Shown one piece after another: positions 1 to 10,100 of a stretch of DNA of 32,961 nt. Both the position numbers and the translations under genes were made by a program. Location of the stretch: positions 1 to 32,961 of the forward strand of contig JAQWBQ010000043.1 in NCBI GenBank assembly GCA_028706295.1, written 5' to 3'. The notes beneath the pieces were generated by a model that was not told the DNA's origin, searched no databases, and worked only from the letters and a program-made list of their open reading frames with translations. The stretch is from Bacteroidales bacterium (GTDB taxonomy: Bacteria > Bacteroidota > Bacteroidia > Bacteroidales > FEN-979). Position 1 is the first letter of the stretch; every line of letters begins with the position of its first letter.

Positions 1-1156
1 TGTATTTGTGGCCTTCAACGGCATTAACAATAGTAATGGTTTGACCGGTCCCGACCACCGTCGGACTACAGGTTGAACAATAGGGTCCGGACCATTGGTA
101 CGTAGCAAACCCGGGCGGAGCATTCAGAACGGCTGTTCCTGAACCTGAACAACCGCTCATCATCACTCTTTTAGGTTGACAAAAGGCTGAGATATACGCA
201 TAACCGGCATGACCACCAGGGGAACATCCATGGGTGGTAAAGACAACATTGACGGTCTCACCATGCCATTCAGAAAGATCCAGACCGATGGTGTTCCAGT
301 CTTTCCAGACGTAATTCCCGGTCGAATTCCAACCGGTCAGAAGCGGATCAGGGAATACATCATAAAATCCACAATCCGGATTTAACAGATAAGTGTTGGT
401 GTTGTCTTTTATTTCAATGGTGAATCTTGGCCTTTCATCGGGTTCATCATGACCGGTCCCGCTGTAAATATTATACAGGACCACGGCATAGCGGTAAACA
501 AAGAAATTGTTCGAAAGATTCCCATTGTTAGTGTCCACTGCAATTGAATATACAAGCGTATTGATATCTCCTCCTGACGGGGTTTTCCCAAGCCTGACGG
601 AATAGGGCTCTCCCGGAAAAACAGTTGATGGCAATGGAACATGCGGGTCAGGTGTTCCCGGCGCTGCATTCATGTAATAATATCCACCGTTGGGTGTATC
701 GTGCCAGGGTTGGTTCGGGTTGTTGCAGGGTGGTGTGTAACTGGAATTCCATGACCCCCAGCAACCGGCCCAGTTTACAAAAGTACCGGTAGAAAAATTT
801 GAATTGGGACAGTTTGTTGTTTGTGTGGAAGTCTGGCTGTCAAAATTCCCGGCGAATGGATAATTCTCAATGTAATATTTATAAGCAGCAGAATCGGCCG
901 GTGTTGGCGTTACAACAGGTTCCCATTCTTCATTTTCCTGTTTGATGCTGTCCGGAACAACGATGGAATGATCATGTACATTAGGAGCCAGGTATAAATT
1001 CGGAGGCGACACCGGGGCTCCCGGTTGTTGTGCAAACCCACTGTGAAATCCTGAGAGAAAAGTGAAAAAAATGAAGACGCAAAAGGATCTCAAGGACATC
1101 AATAAATAGAAATGATCTCTTATCTGCTTCCGCAAAACCGATGGGTGTTCATTCAT
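1..1156 (-). CDS. Large secreted protein with PKD-like region, 3' part missing
   Basis: Open frame of 385 codons that runs off the left edge, so the C-terminus is not visible. The first Met gives an N-terminus of about 20 mostly polar residues before a hydrophobic stretch (FCVFIFFTFLSGF) ending near FAQQ. A second in-frame ATG at 1099 would start directly at this signal peptide (MSLRSF) and is an equally good start. The mature part is rich in Asn, Thr, Gly, Pro, aromatics and paired Cys. The last visible part (FATYQWSGPYCSTC) resembles the PKD-like/Ig-like units of Bacteroidetes gliding- and surface-associated proteins. It is likely exported to the surface or medium. It precedes two more large secreted genes on the same strand but is separated from them by the plus-strand 1410-2293 pair. 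No enzyme motif was recognised. The function is unknown; export is inferred from the signal peptide. Confidence 0.8.
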   Translation of the reverse strand, partial: MNEHPSVLRKQIRDHFYLLMSLRSFCVFIFFTFLSGFHSGFAQQPGAPVSPPNLYLAPNVHDHSIVVPDSIKQENEEWEPVVTPTPADSAAYKYYIENYPFAGNFDSQTSTQTTNCPNSNFSTGTFVNWAGCWGSWNSSYTPPCNNPNQPWHDTPNGGYYYMNAAPGTPDPHVPLPSTVFPGEPYSVRLGKTPSGGDINTLVYSIAVDTNNGNLSNNFFVYRYAVVLYNIYSGTGHDEPDERPRFTIEIKDNTNTYLLNPDCGFYDVFPDPLLTGWNSTGNYVWKDWNTIGLDLSEWHGETVNVVFTTHGCSPGGHAGYAYISAFCQPKRVMMSGCSGSGTAVLNAPPGFATYQWSGPYCSTCSPTVVGTGQTITIVNAVEGHKY

Positions 1157-1397
1157 TTCAAAGAGTTGGTCTGTGTGTGCTTTTTATATAATACGATGAT
1201 TCAATGATCAAGGTTCTAAAATTACGAAATTTTTCCACCAGACACATTATCAGAAGGACAAAATAATTGTGAAATGGTTGTCTGTGGACAGGATTAAATG
1301 AGCGCTGCTGCCCGGCTCGCTGTTTTCTGAATGACCGGATTCGGGTCATTACGCTGGCACTGTTTCTTGATACCTGGTAATTTTCTTCAAAATAGGA

Positions 1398-1405
1398 TAT
1401 CTTTG
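1398..1405 (+). promoter_or_regulatory. TAnnTTTG promoter motif before the DUF6922 gene
   Basis: TATCTTTG matches the Bacteroidetes -7 element. The start codon of the next gene lies only 5 bases after it, so the transcript would begin at or within a few bases of the ATG, close to leaderless. Confidence 0.55.
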
Positions 1406-1409
1406 TTCC

Positions 1410-1712
1410 ATGGAAAACAAACCCAAACCCATCTTCGACAAACGCATTTTCTGGGATGTTGATTTTGAGAAACTCGACTACGACCTGCGCGCCAACTTCG
1501 TGATCGAACGGGTTTTTGAACGCGGCGACGTAGACGACATCCGCCAGTGCCGGCGCTATTACGGCGACGAGAAAGTGACAGAAGCGTTGCTGAAGGCTAA
1601 GTTCTTGCCTGAACACCGAACGCACCTGGCAAGTGCAGTAATTAATAAACCCCTGAATGAATTCAGATGTTATTTACTTCGACAGTCGAATCCGGGACTT
1701 TTACCCTATTAG
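1410..1712 (+). CDS. DUF6922-like small protein, probable antitoxin partner
   Basis: A 100-residue protein without signal peptide or membrane segment. The pattern FWDVDFEKLDYDLRANFVIERV followed by an RGD-x-DD segment and a segment ending FRCY resembles the DUF6922 proteins that often sit directly before AbiEii-type nucleotidyltransferases in Bacteroidetes. That family memory, not a search, is the basis for the name. Its last 46 bases overlap the start of the AbiEii gene in another frame, which suggests translational coupling. By context it would be the antitoxin of a type IV-like pair. A promoter motif ends 5 bases before the ATG. The antisense frame across this gene shows no recognisable protein. 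DUF6922 identity is moderately sure; the antitoxin role is inference. Confidence 0.75.
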   Translation: MENKPKPIFDKRIFWDVDFEKLDYDLRANFVIERVFERGDVDDIRQCRRYYGDEKVTEALLKAKFLPEHRTHLASAVINKPLNEFRCYLLRQSNPGLLPY

Positions 1713-2293
1713 AAAAGCTTATGTCGTTAGAGACCCTTCAGCCATTTGCTTTGGTTGGAGGAACCGCTCTTGCATTGAGGTATGGTCACCGTAGTTCGGT
1801 CGATCTTGACCTTTTTTGCACACATAAATTCGACCACACCCCGATTGAAGCGGAATTAAGACGGGTGTTCGGAGATGGTTTTTATTATGAGGGTGGGCAC
1901 AAAACCTTTGGGATTTTCTGTTATATCAATAAAATTAAAGTTGATCTGGTATATACGCCTCATCAACTTATTGCGAAGAACAAAGTTACTGATGGCATCA
2001 GAATGTTCAGCAGCAATGATATTGCAGCAATGAAAATTCAGGCTATTTTAGGCAGGGGAAGAAAAAAAGACTTTTGGGACCTGTATGAATTGCTGCAACA
2101 TTTTTCACTCGAAAAAATAATTCATTGGCATCAATTAAAATATCCTTCACAAATGCTGGCAATCAGCATTCCTAATGCCATCACCTGGTTTGTGGATGCC
2201 GATGAAACAGAAGCCCCGGTAAGCTTCAAAGGACAGACCTGGGAACAGGTGAAGAAAGGAATCTCGAAAGCCGTACGGGATTATCTAAGCTGA
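1667..2293 (+). CDS. AbiEii/AbiGii-family nucleotidyltransferase (toxin-like)
   Basis: A 208-residue protein of the AbiEii toxin family, members of which act as nucleotidyltransferases in type IV toxin-antitoxin and phage-defence systems. The hallmark GGTALAL segment (residues 31-37) is followed by GHRSSVDLDLF, with the acidic pair at D46 and D48 expected to bind metal. A third acidic residue lies in KVDLV at about D93. The KKDFWDLYELL segment near residues 133-143 is also typical of the family. Length fits the family. The ATG lies inside the upstream DUF6922 gene, giving an overlapping two-gene operon. The pair is transcribed opposite to the large secreted genes on either side, consistent with a small acquired defence or addiction cassette. 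Toxicity is not shown by the sequence. Confidence 0.88.
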   Translation: MLFTSTVESGTFTLLEKLMSLETLQPFALVGGTALALRYGHRSSVDLDLFCTHKFDHTPIEAELRRVFGDGFYYEGGHKTFGIFCYINKIKVDLVYTPHQLIAKNKVTDGIRMFSSNDIAAMKIQAILGRGRKKDFWDLYELLQHFSLEKIIHWHQLKYPSQMLAISIPNAITWFVDADETEAPVSFKGQTWEQVKKGISKAVRDYLS

Positions 2294-2316
2294 GAATTCA
2301 TTGTTTTACTAGGGAT

Positions 2317-2617
2317 CAAAGCTCAAAGCTCAAAGCTCAAGCCGTTTCAGGGTTTGAGGGTTTGAGGGTTTCAGAGTTTCAGGGTTTCAGAGTTTCAGAG
2401 TTTCAGAGTTTCAGGGTTTCAGGGTTTCAGGGCACTGAGCCTGTCGAAGTGCCCAACGTTTCAGGGTTTTAAAGTTCAAATCAGGCAATAGGCAATAGGC
2501 AATAGGTAGTAGGCAATAGGGGAAAAAACAATAATTATAAATTTTCACATTCTCAAATCCTCACATTCTCAAATCGTTTTCCGTTTTCCATTTTCCATTT
2601 TCAATTGTCAATTGTCC
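2317..2617. repeat. Chain of 7- and 8-base drifting repeats filling a convergent intergenic gap
   Basis: Almost all of the gap between the AbiEii stop and the stop of the next gene is repeat. It holds three CAAAGCT units (2317-2337), eleven in-phase octamers of TTTCAGGG type (2345-2432), a 26-base interruption, a further TTTCAGGG, five heptamers of CAATAGG type (2486-2520), an AT-rich block with CACATTCTCAAAT repeats, and six heptamers at 2576-2617 that drift from GTTTTCC through ATTTTCC and ATTTTCA to ATTGTCA and ATTGTCC. The last units run into the coding sequence of the gene ending at 2608 and contain its stop codon. Confidence 0.9.
2430..2454. repeat. Small palindromic element interrupting the octamer array
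   Basis: GGGCACT and AGTGCCC form a perfect 7-bp inverted repeat around GAGCCTGTCGA. The element sits inside the TTTCAGGG array, which stops at 2432 and resumes at 2459. The core resembles REP-like palindromes seen in many bacterial genomes, from memory and not from a search. Confidence 0.6.
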
Positions 2618-5600
2618 TTCACGCATCGTACGGGGAACGCATCGGCTTTCGATCCTTCATAGAACGACACGCTGGGATTCACGTCGTTAAGACCACGTGC
2701 AACGGCCCGTCCGGCAGTTATCACAGTAGAGGTCCAGAAAAAAGAGGCATTAAAAGCCTGGCCTGAAAAGGCCTCGAGGGAATTAAGGTAAAACACTCCG
2801 GCAGGACCTGCTTTAAAAAGCCCCGTGGTATTGACATCACGAAGATATGAACCTGCAATGCCGTCACCCGGCGTGAGCGAAGAGATGGCATTGATCAGCA
2901 CAGCCCATTCGGCATCATCGGGGACATGCCATCCCGGCGGGCAGAATCCCTGGCCTTTAGTGGCCGTGGTGTATTGCATAAGTTCATCCCACTGGTACAT
3001 TCCACCGTACAGCGAGCAGGTGGGATCGGTAGAAAGGCAGTATTTTTCCCAGACACAATTGTCGGTTTGTGGCGAAAGGTGCGAGATGGCCGGATTTGCG
3101 GTGTGGTAACGAAGGTTTTCCTGCATCCAGCATTTACCCCCGATCATCACGGTTTTATAAACCTGGTTATCGCGCGGATCGGTGAGGAGGCTTCCGCATG
3201 AAAAGCCTGCATTGGAGGCATCAACGCGAAGGATTTTGGAATCGGATGCGATGCATCCGTTGTTGTCGGTGTAGGTGTAATAAATCGTGTGGTTGCTGGT
3301 GCTTAACGCTGACGGTGTGATGGTCGTGACAGGTGAGCCGCTGAGGTTATCAACCCTGAAAACTCCGGAACTACCCAACGGCAATCCTCCTTTCAGAACA
3401 AAGGGTTTGGCGTTCTGGGTGGTAACGGCATCAAAACAGATTTGAAGTTGTGTTTTTGGTTTCGGATTGATGACCACGGTCATCGGGAGTGAGGTCAGGC
3501 TGCAAAGCGGGGGAGCGCCGGTGGTGGTTGCGGTCACCCTGAGCTGTGCCGATTGTGCCGACGTCCCGGGCAACTTCCAGGTTACGGATAAGGGGTTTGC
3601 CGTTGGATCGGCCATCACACCCAGCGTTGGCGGGGTGATCTGCCACAGGTAGGTTGATGCAGGTCCGCCGGCATCGACGGTAAACAGCGAAGGCGTTGGA
3701 TAATCCTGACAAACCGGCGACGGTGTTGAAGTCGTAAAGGTCGCCACAGGTAAAGGATGAATTGTTACGGGTTGGTTGGTGATATTGGAACAACCCAGCG
3801 AATTGGTGTAGCTTACCGAAACGGTTTGGTTGGCTGTCGCTGTGGTCATCCAGTTGATCAGAACGGAGTTGTTGGTGGCAGGACCCGAAATGATACCACC
3901 CGATGAAACACTCCACGCATAGATGCTCAACCCGGCGGGAATGGAGTAGGAAACACCGGTGGTTCCGGCGCAGACTGTCTGGTCGCCGGTTACAGTATAA
4001 CTCGGCGAAGCATTGACATTTACGATCCGACGTTCGGGAGTGACCGCGGTGCATCCGTTACCATTGATGTAGTTGACCTCAACCCATTCTGAACTTCCGA
4101 TTACATTCCAGGTCACCGAAGCTGAATTACCGCTGGCAACCAGGGTATTACCGGGAGAAACATTCCATACATACCCGGTCATTCCGGATTCAGTGGTATA
4201 GGTATATGTTTTTTGATAGCATACGTTATTGTTCCCGGCAACGGTCGGTACGGGTAAGGAATTCACGGTAACCTGATAGTTGGCGGGAATGGTCTGGCAG
4301 CCGTTGGGATCGGTATAGATCACCGAAATGGTTTTCACACCGGTGGTGTTCCAGGTGATCGACCGGGTCTCGGGGGTGGCGCCCGTGATGATGCCGTCAG
4401 GACTTACCGACCATTGGTAAGAGGAGGGCACCATTCCACCGTCGGTGCTGTAACTCTGCGCGACTCCGATGCATGCGGTGGCGCTGCCGAAAAGGTTCGG
4501 AGTGATCAACCCCTGGACTACAACGCTTTTCTGATCGCTGCTGGTGCATCCGTTCAGGTCGGTGTAGGTGTAAGTGATGGTATGTACGCCGACACCCATC
4601 GTTGCCGGATTGAAGGTAGTGATGGGGTTGCCCTGGTAAAGGTAAGTACCCCCCGCGGGAGTCCCTGTCGAAAGGGTGAAAGCCGGGGTGTTGAGGCATA
4701 CCGGGGCAAAGGGCGGAAGTACGACATCCGGAAGTTGAAATACAGTCACTGCGTAATTTACCGGATCGCCGGCACAGCCGCCATAAGTCGGGGTGATGGT
4801 GTAAATGACCGATCCCGGGAGGGTATTGGTTCCCAGGATCAGGGTATTGCTGATTGGAGAAGTAGTTCCGGAAGTCGGACAGGTTTGTATGTTGTTGCAG
4901 TTACCCGGAAGCACTTCCCAGTTCCAGCTCAGCGACGGGCCGGTGAGCCCCGACTGAAGCAAGACGTTGGTGCTGCCGCCGGAGCAGAAGCTTTCACCGG
5001 AGGTTGACGGGGAGGTGACATTCGGCTTGGGCGCCACGGTGACCACAATCGTTTTAGTGGCCCCGGTACAGATCCCTGCCGAAGGAGTCACATGATAAAC
5101 CACAGTGCCGGGATTCAAATCCGTGACCGAGAGATTGCCATTGATCGACGCGCCGCTGAAGGTCCCGGTAGGACAGGTGGTAATGTTTGAACTGCAGTCG
5201 CCTGCCCCCACACTCCATGAATAAGTAGTTCCTGCCACGGGTGACGACAACGAGATGCTGAATGGTACACCTGCACAGGTGTTCTGCGATACGTTGGTTG
5301 TCAACACAGGAACAGGTAGCAGGGTTATGGGAACAGAGGATGTCGGACCTGTTTCCGCGCAGTTTGTGTTGGTTCCGTATACACTTAAAGTTCCTGACAG
5401 CGCACCGGCCCCGAATGACAGGGTGACAGAATTACTGCCTGGCGTTGATTGATTAATGGAAACGCCTGTTGGTGGGTCATAGCTCCAATGATAAACGTCG
5501 GTATTGAGATCCGGATTCACCGAGAACAACACCCCGGATGAATTTTCACAAAAAATGTAAGGCGCAGATTGGTTTATTACCAATGGCTGGGGATTTCGGA

Positions 5601-6972
5601 ATTCCGTAATATTGATTGGATTTGTGCTTGCTGAAACATTATACCACCAGGTATTGACCGTATTCAGATTCCCAAATTGACCATTCCAGGTATGGCATCC
5701 CGGACTCAGACACCCGATAAGGTTTATGTTTCCGTTTGGGATATTCAGATCGTCCCAATAAACAAGAGGCGGAGTGCCAACCGGCGCCACGATTCCGATG
5801 TTGAATCCATTGGGATTCCCTTCGACATCGAAAAAAGGCATGTTCGTCAGTCCGTTTATATAACTTACTGTAAAGGTCACTGTGGTATTATTGGGAACAG
5901 GAATCCCTGTAGGCGTTGTTCCGTCCAGCCCGTCCCAGTCAATCAGATTCTCCCCGACCACAACAGTCTGGTTGAGTTTTCTGTTAAGATATGGCGCCGT
6001 GAAACTAAGTGTTATCTCAACGTTTCCGGGACGGTCGACATTAACATGGAATATGATATGTCCGGTATTGCAAAACCGCTCTCCCCACGGGTCGGGAGGA
6101 ACAACCTGCCCCAATGTGGTGGCGGGAGGAAACAGGGTTTGATCCGGTGAATTCAGAAAAATCTTGTACTGTGGCAAATAGGTCTCTGTTGCAGGATGAT
6201 AAAGAGATTTCCGGTCGATCGCGAAATTATTCGTGTTTTGGCATCCCCACTGGTTACAAAACTGGATCCAGGTTCCGCCATCCATATTATTGAACTGGGC
6301 AAATGTGATGATGCTGTCGTTTGAATACACGTACGTTGTCGCGGAACAATTGAAACTCTCGGTAAACTGCCAGGCTTTTGAATGAAGTCTGCCCGGCTTG
6401 ACAACGTGAGCCACGGTATCACATATTGTTATGTCAAATAAATCAATGTTGAAACCTCCGATTGAAACGCTGCCGGAAGGTGTTTTGCGGTTAAACTCGA
6501 TATAGTACGTGCCGGGAACTGCAGGATGCCAGTTTATAGCTGTATATCCGCTTGTCCCGCTGATCTGAATGGGTCCTGACCGGGCTTCATTGATATTTGC
6601 AATAAATCCCGTTCCTGATGTCGGCAGGTTCATTTCATTGTAAACAATATTTCCGGAAATATCTTTTATTCTGAAAACCAGATGATTACCTGAACCGGCA
6701 CCACTTCCGCTGAATCCCAGGTAAACAGTTTCACCCGGACTTGATGTGATGAAATATAACCGATCGGGTTCCGGGCAATCATAGACCGCGAATGGGCTTC
6801 GATTTCCATATCCAAACTGGTTGCAGTGGTTATTGAGATCGTTGCAACAGTATAAACCCGTGTTGTTTGTATTGATGTATAATTCTTTGGAACCTTCTGC
6901 CCGGACTGATAAACGGGTTATCAGGAAAAATAACGAAAAAAAGAGAATTCTGAAGTAAAACCTTTTCTTCAT
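2608..6972 (-). CDS. Giant secreted PKD-like protein with C-terminal FISUMP domain
   Basis: A 1454-residue exported protein. The signal peptide is clear (FYFRILFFSLFFLITRLSVRA, ending near residue 25). An N-terminal region of about 450 residues, with several Cys, is followed by many Ig/PKD-like units recognisable by repeated V-C-x-G and Y-x-W-x-V motifs (roughly residues 480-1180). The C-terminus (about 1258-1454) is a Fib_succ_major/FISUMP domain: DPRDNQVYKTVMIGGKCWM, YGGMYQWDELMQY, CPPGWHVPDDAEW, FWTST and a final PVRCVKDN. No T9SS sorting domain follows; the FISUMP domain is last. The neighbouring gene at 7114-11097 ends the same way. The last two codons and the stop (GAC AAT TGA) lie in a heptamer repeat. 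Likely a surface or extracellular adhesin-type protein; ligand and anchoring are unknown. Confidence 0.88.
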   Translation of the reverse strand: MKKRFYFRILFFSLFFLITRLSVRAEGSKELYINTNNTGLYCCNDLNNHCNQFGYGNRSPFAVYDCPEPDRLYFITSSPGETVYLGFSGSGAGSGNHLVFRIKDISGNIVYNEMNLPTSGTGFIANINEARSGPIQISGTSGYTAINWHPAVPGTYYIEFNRKTPSGSVSIGGFNIDLFDITICDTVAHVVKPGRLHSKAWQFTESFNCSATTYVYSNDSIITFAQFNNMDGGTWIQFCNQWGCQNTNNFAIDRKSLYHPATETYLPQYKIFLNSPDQTLFPPATTLGQVVPPDPWGERFCNTGHIIFHVNVDRPGNVEITLSFTAPYLNRKLNQTVVVGENLIDWDGLDGTTPTGIPVPNNTTVTFTVSYINGLTNMPFFDVEGNPNGFNIGIVAPVGTPPLVYWDDLNIPNGNINLIGCLSPGCHTWNGQFGNLNTVNTWWYNVSASTNPINITEFRNPQPLVINQSAPYIFCENSSGVLFSVNPDLNTDVYHWSYDPPTGVSINQSTPGSNSVTLSFGAGALSGTLSVYGTNTNCAETGPTSSVPITLLPVPVLTTNVSQNTCAGVPFSISLSSPVAGTTYSWSVGAGDCSSNITTCPTGTFSGASINGNLSVTDLNPGTVVYHVTPSAGICTGATKTIVVTVAPKPNVTSPSTSGESFCSGGSTNVLLQSGLTGPSLSWNWEVLPGNCNNIQTCPTSGTTSPISNTLILGTNTLPGSVIYTITPTYGGCAGDPVNYAVTVFQLPDVVLPPFAPVCLNTPAFTLSTGTPAGGTYLYQGNPITTFNPATMGVGVHTITYTYTDLNGCTSSDQKSVVVQGLITPNLFGSATACIGVAQSYSTDGGMVPSSYQWSVSPDGIITGATPETRSITWNTTGVKTISVIYTDPNGCQTIPANYQVTVNSLPVPTVAGNNNVCYQKTYTYTTESGMTGYVWNVSPGNTLVASGNSASVTWNVIGSSEWVEVNYINGNGCTAVTPERRIVNVNASPSYTVTGDQTVCAGTTGVSYSIPAGLSIYAWSVSSGGIISGPATNNSVLINWMTTATANQTVSVSYTNSLGCSNITNQPVTIHPLPVATFTTSTPSPVCQDYPTPSLFTVDAGGPASTYLWQITPPTLGVMADPTANPLSVTWKLPGTSAQSAQLRVTATTTGAPPLCSLTSLPMTVVINPKPKTQLQICFDAVTTQNAKPFVLKGGLPLGSSGVFRVDNLSGSPVTTITPSALSTSNHTIYYTYTDNNGCIASDSKILRVDASNAGFSCGSLLTDPRDNQVYKTVMIGGKCWMQENLRYHTANPAISHLSPQTDNCVWEKYCLSTDPTCSLYGGMYQWDELMQYTTATKGQGFCPPGWHVPDDAEWAVLINAISSLTPGDGIAGSYLRDVNTTGLFKAGPAGVFYLNSLEAFSGQAFNASFFWTSTVITAGRAVARGLNDVNPSVSFYEGSKADAFPVRCVKDN

Positions 6973-7113
6973 GTCTGGGCCCGAATATCAGAGAATGATT
7001 TTACGGTTTTATCCCGGTAAAGTTACTAAATTTCAGCGATAAACACCAATAATGATGAAGACAATATTTTTGAAAGAAAGTTGCCTGGAGGGAAATTATT
7101 CGGAATCTTCGGA

Positions 7114-10100
7114 TCAATCCCTGACACATCTCACCGGAAGTGCATTATCACGGGTCGAAAAATACCTTGAAACACTCGGATTGTTATAATTCAATCCCCT
7201 TACGGAAATTCTGTCATCGGCAGTAAGGGTTGAAGTCCAGAAGAGGGTGCCAGCCAGTGTTCCGGTTGTTAAGGCCCAGGATTGACCGTGGTAAAAAACG
7301 CCGCCCAGCAACGCGTTGAAATGGCCCGGCGAAGTATTGGGATCTTTCAGGAAACTTCCGGCGATGCCATCCGGGGGAGATACACCGGTTCCCAGAGATG
7401 CGAGGAACTGGGTCCATTCAGCCTCCGACGGCAGGTGCCATCCCGGGGGACAGAGATCCTGAAAATAACTACCCGATTGATATTGCATCAATTCATCCCA
7501 TTGGTAAAATCCCCCATAACCGGAACATTCCGACGGGAGATTGTTCCGGCAGTATTTTTCGATGGTGCAGTTGTCGGTCTGTGGTTGCCCGTTCGAAAGG
7601 AATTCTCCGTAGTTCAGGTTCCGGGCCATCCAGCATTTTGCCGCTGCCCCGCTTCCCGCGAGTAACGTGGGATAGACCTGCCCGTCGCGCAAATCAGTCA
7701 CCGTCCCGGGGCATATCTGCCCGGCGCCGGATGGAAAGACCGTTATGGTTCTGGATGCTTCCCTGAAACAGTTGTATGTATTGGTGTACCGGTAGGTTAT
7801 TTCATACGGTGTGCCGCCGGCCGATACCGTCACCTGCGAATTCCCTGGATCAAAGGCATACACGCCGGGCGAAATCTGCGATACGCCGGTACCCGAGAAA
7901 ATCCCACTTGTACCCAAAGGGTTCCCCCCGCTTAACCGGATGGGGCGGCTGTTTTTCGTGGTCTTCAGATCGAAACAGGCTGCAAGAGCGACGGTAGGCT
8001 TTGGATTGATGGTGATGGAAAGCGGATTCGAAACAGGTCCCGCACCGCAGCCATTCATTCCGGCAACCGTCAGAAAGGCCTGTCCCGTGAAAAGCTCAGT
8101 CCAACTGACTGTTGCCGGCGAAGTGGAACTGTTTACCGTACCCGCGTTTGACGGAGAAAGGTTCCAGGCATAAGAAAGGGTGTTGGGATCTGGACTGGCG
8201 ACCGTGTAAGAGATCCCGGGCTCACCCTGGCATACCGTGGTCAAACCCGAGATAGTCCCGGTTGCTCCGGGAAGCGGATTAACCAGGATGTTGATGGAAT
8301 TGCGACAGCCGGCTCCGCAGGTTGCATTGATCCCGCGAACCGTAATCGGTCCGCTGATCGCGATGGTATTGAACGAAACTGTGATCTGAGAGGTTCCCGA
8401 TCCGCTCGTGATGGTACACCCCGATGGCACCGTCCACAGGTAAGAACCGGTGTAACTGAGGGGGACAATGGAATAGGTGACGTTGTTTTGAGATTGACAT
8501 ACGGTTGATGATCCGGTAATAGTCCCTGCAGGCGCCGGCAGGGGATTGATGGTCAGAGATACGGAAGAAGCGGGTCCGTCACCGCAACCGCTGTGCCCTC
8601 TGACCGCAACAGAACCCGGGGTGGCAGTGGAATCAAAGGAGATCGTAACGGCGTTTGTACCTTGTCCGGCAGTGATAACACCTCCCGGGGGGGCGGTCCA
8701 GATGTAACTGGTTGCTCCGGGTACCGATGCAATGCTATAAACTACATCGGTTTGTCCCTGGCAGACCGACGTCAGACCTGTAATCGGTCCGGCGGCTACC
8801 GGTAATAGGCCGGTCAGGATGGGAAGCGATGCCGATAATCCTGCACCGCATGCTGTATTGGTTCCCGCGACGGTGACATTCCCCGACGTCGCGCTGGCAC
8901 TGAAAGAAACCGTGATGGTATTGGTCCCGGCGCCGCTGGTGACTGTGCACCCTGCCGGCAGTGTCCAGGAATAATTGGTGGCCTGGTCAATGGGTGAAAC
9001 CGAGTAAACAACTCCTGTTTGTCCCTGGCAGACTTCATTCGGACCGGAGATGCTGCCGGCTGGCACAGGGAGCGGATTCACCGTGACGGGAAGGATCACA
9101 TCCGGACCGTCGCCGCATTGGTTGTGGCCGTGCACCGTGATGGTGCCCGGAGTGGCCGATGTGGAAAAGCTTACGGTAATGGTTTTCGTGGTGCTGGTGC
9201 CGGTGGCGCCTGGCGATAAGGTCCACAGGTAAGAAGTAGCGTAACGCAGGGTATCGATATAATAGATTACCCCGGCTGCTCCCTGGCAAACCGTGACGGG
9301 ACCGGTAACCGGATGGTCAGCGAGAGGAAGGGAATCGACATAAACCATGACCGTGTCGGTGGCAATACAGCCGTTGTTGTTGAGAACCCTTACCCAGACT
9401 GTGTCTTGGATGCCTGTGGTCATTGTAGTTGCAGCGGTTCCATTGCTCCATAGATAATTCTGAAACGTACCGGGACTGAAGGTGACCGTCGTTCCCTCGC
9501 AGATTGTCTGATCCGCGCCGAGATTGACAGTTGCGTTGGGATAAAACGAGATGTGTATGGTGTCGAGCAGGGTACAGAAATCGCCATTGGTCATGCACGC
9601 GTAGTAACCCGTGTCGGTAACCAGATAGGTTTGCATGGTCCCGACCGGGGTCCAGACCCCGCTGATCAGTTTTTTCCATTCATAGGCATCGCGGTAAGGA
9701 CCTCCGTCGAGCAACATGCTGTCGCCCGGGCAAATGTTGGCATCGGAACCCAGGTAGAGGGTGCTGAAGTCGGAAAAATAGCCATATTCGGAACTTGCGG
9801 ATACATTGTTCAGGATCCCGAGATGGAATTTCCCATGTGAATTGACGAGATAGTTGGCTCCCAGGCGTACCTGAGCCGTTGTAAGGTTGTTCTGGCGGTA
9901 AAAAACCCACTCCCCATTCGTACCGGGAACCACATTAAAATTGGCGCCGGTGATAATACCGGCATCCCCGTTCAGGGTGAAATAATCCTGATTTCCATCC
10001 CGGGTAAGGATCAACAGGGCAAATGCGTTGTTACTCGAACGGTTGAACCCGATATTCCGCGATCCGGTGCATGAATCCTGGGGAAGTATCGAAGCACCGG

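Noticed and set aside
1158-1625. Open frame of 155 codons on the minus strand across the DUF6922 gene
   Set aside because: No recognisable domain, unusual composition, and it lies antisense to a gene with family features.
2345-2432. CRISPR-like array
   Set aside because: Units are 8 bases with no spacers and there are no cas genes.
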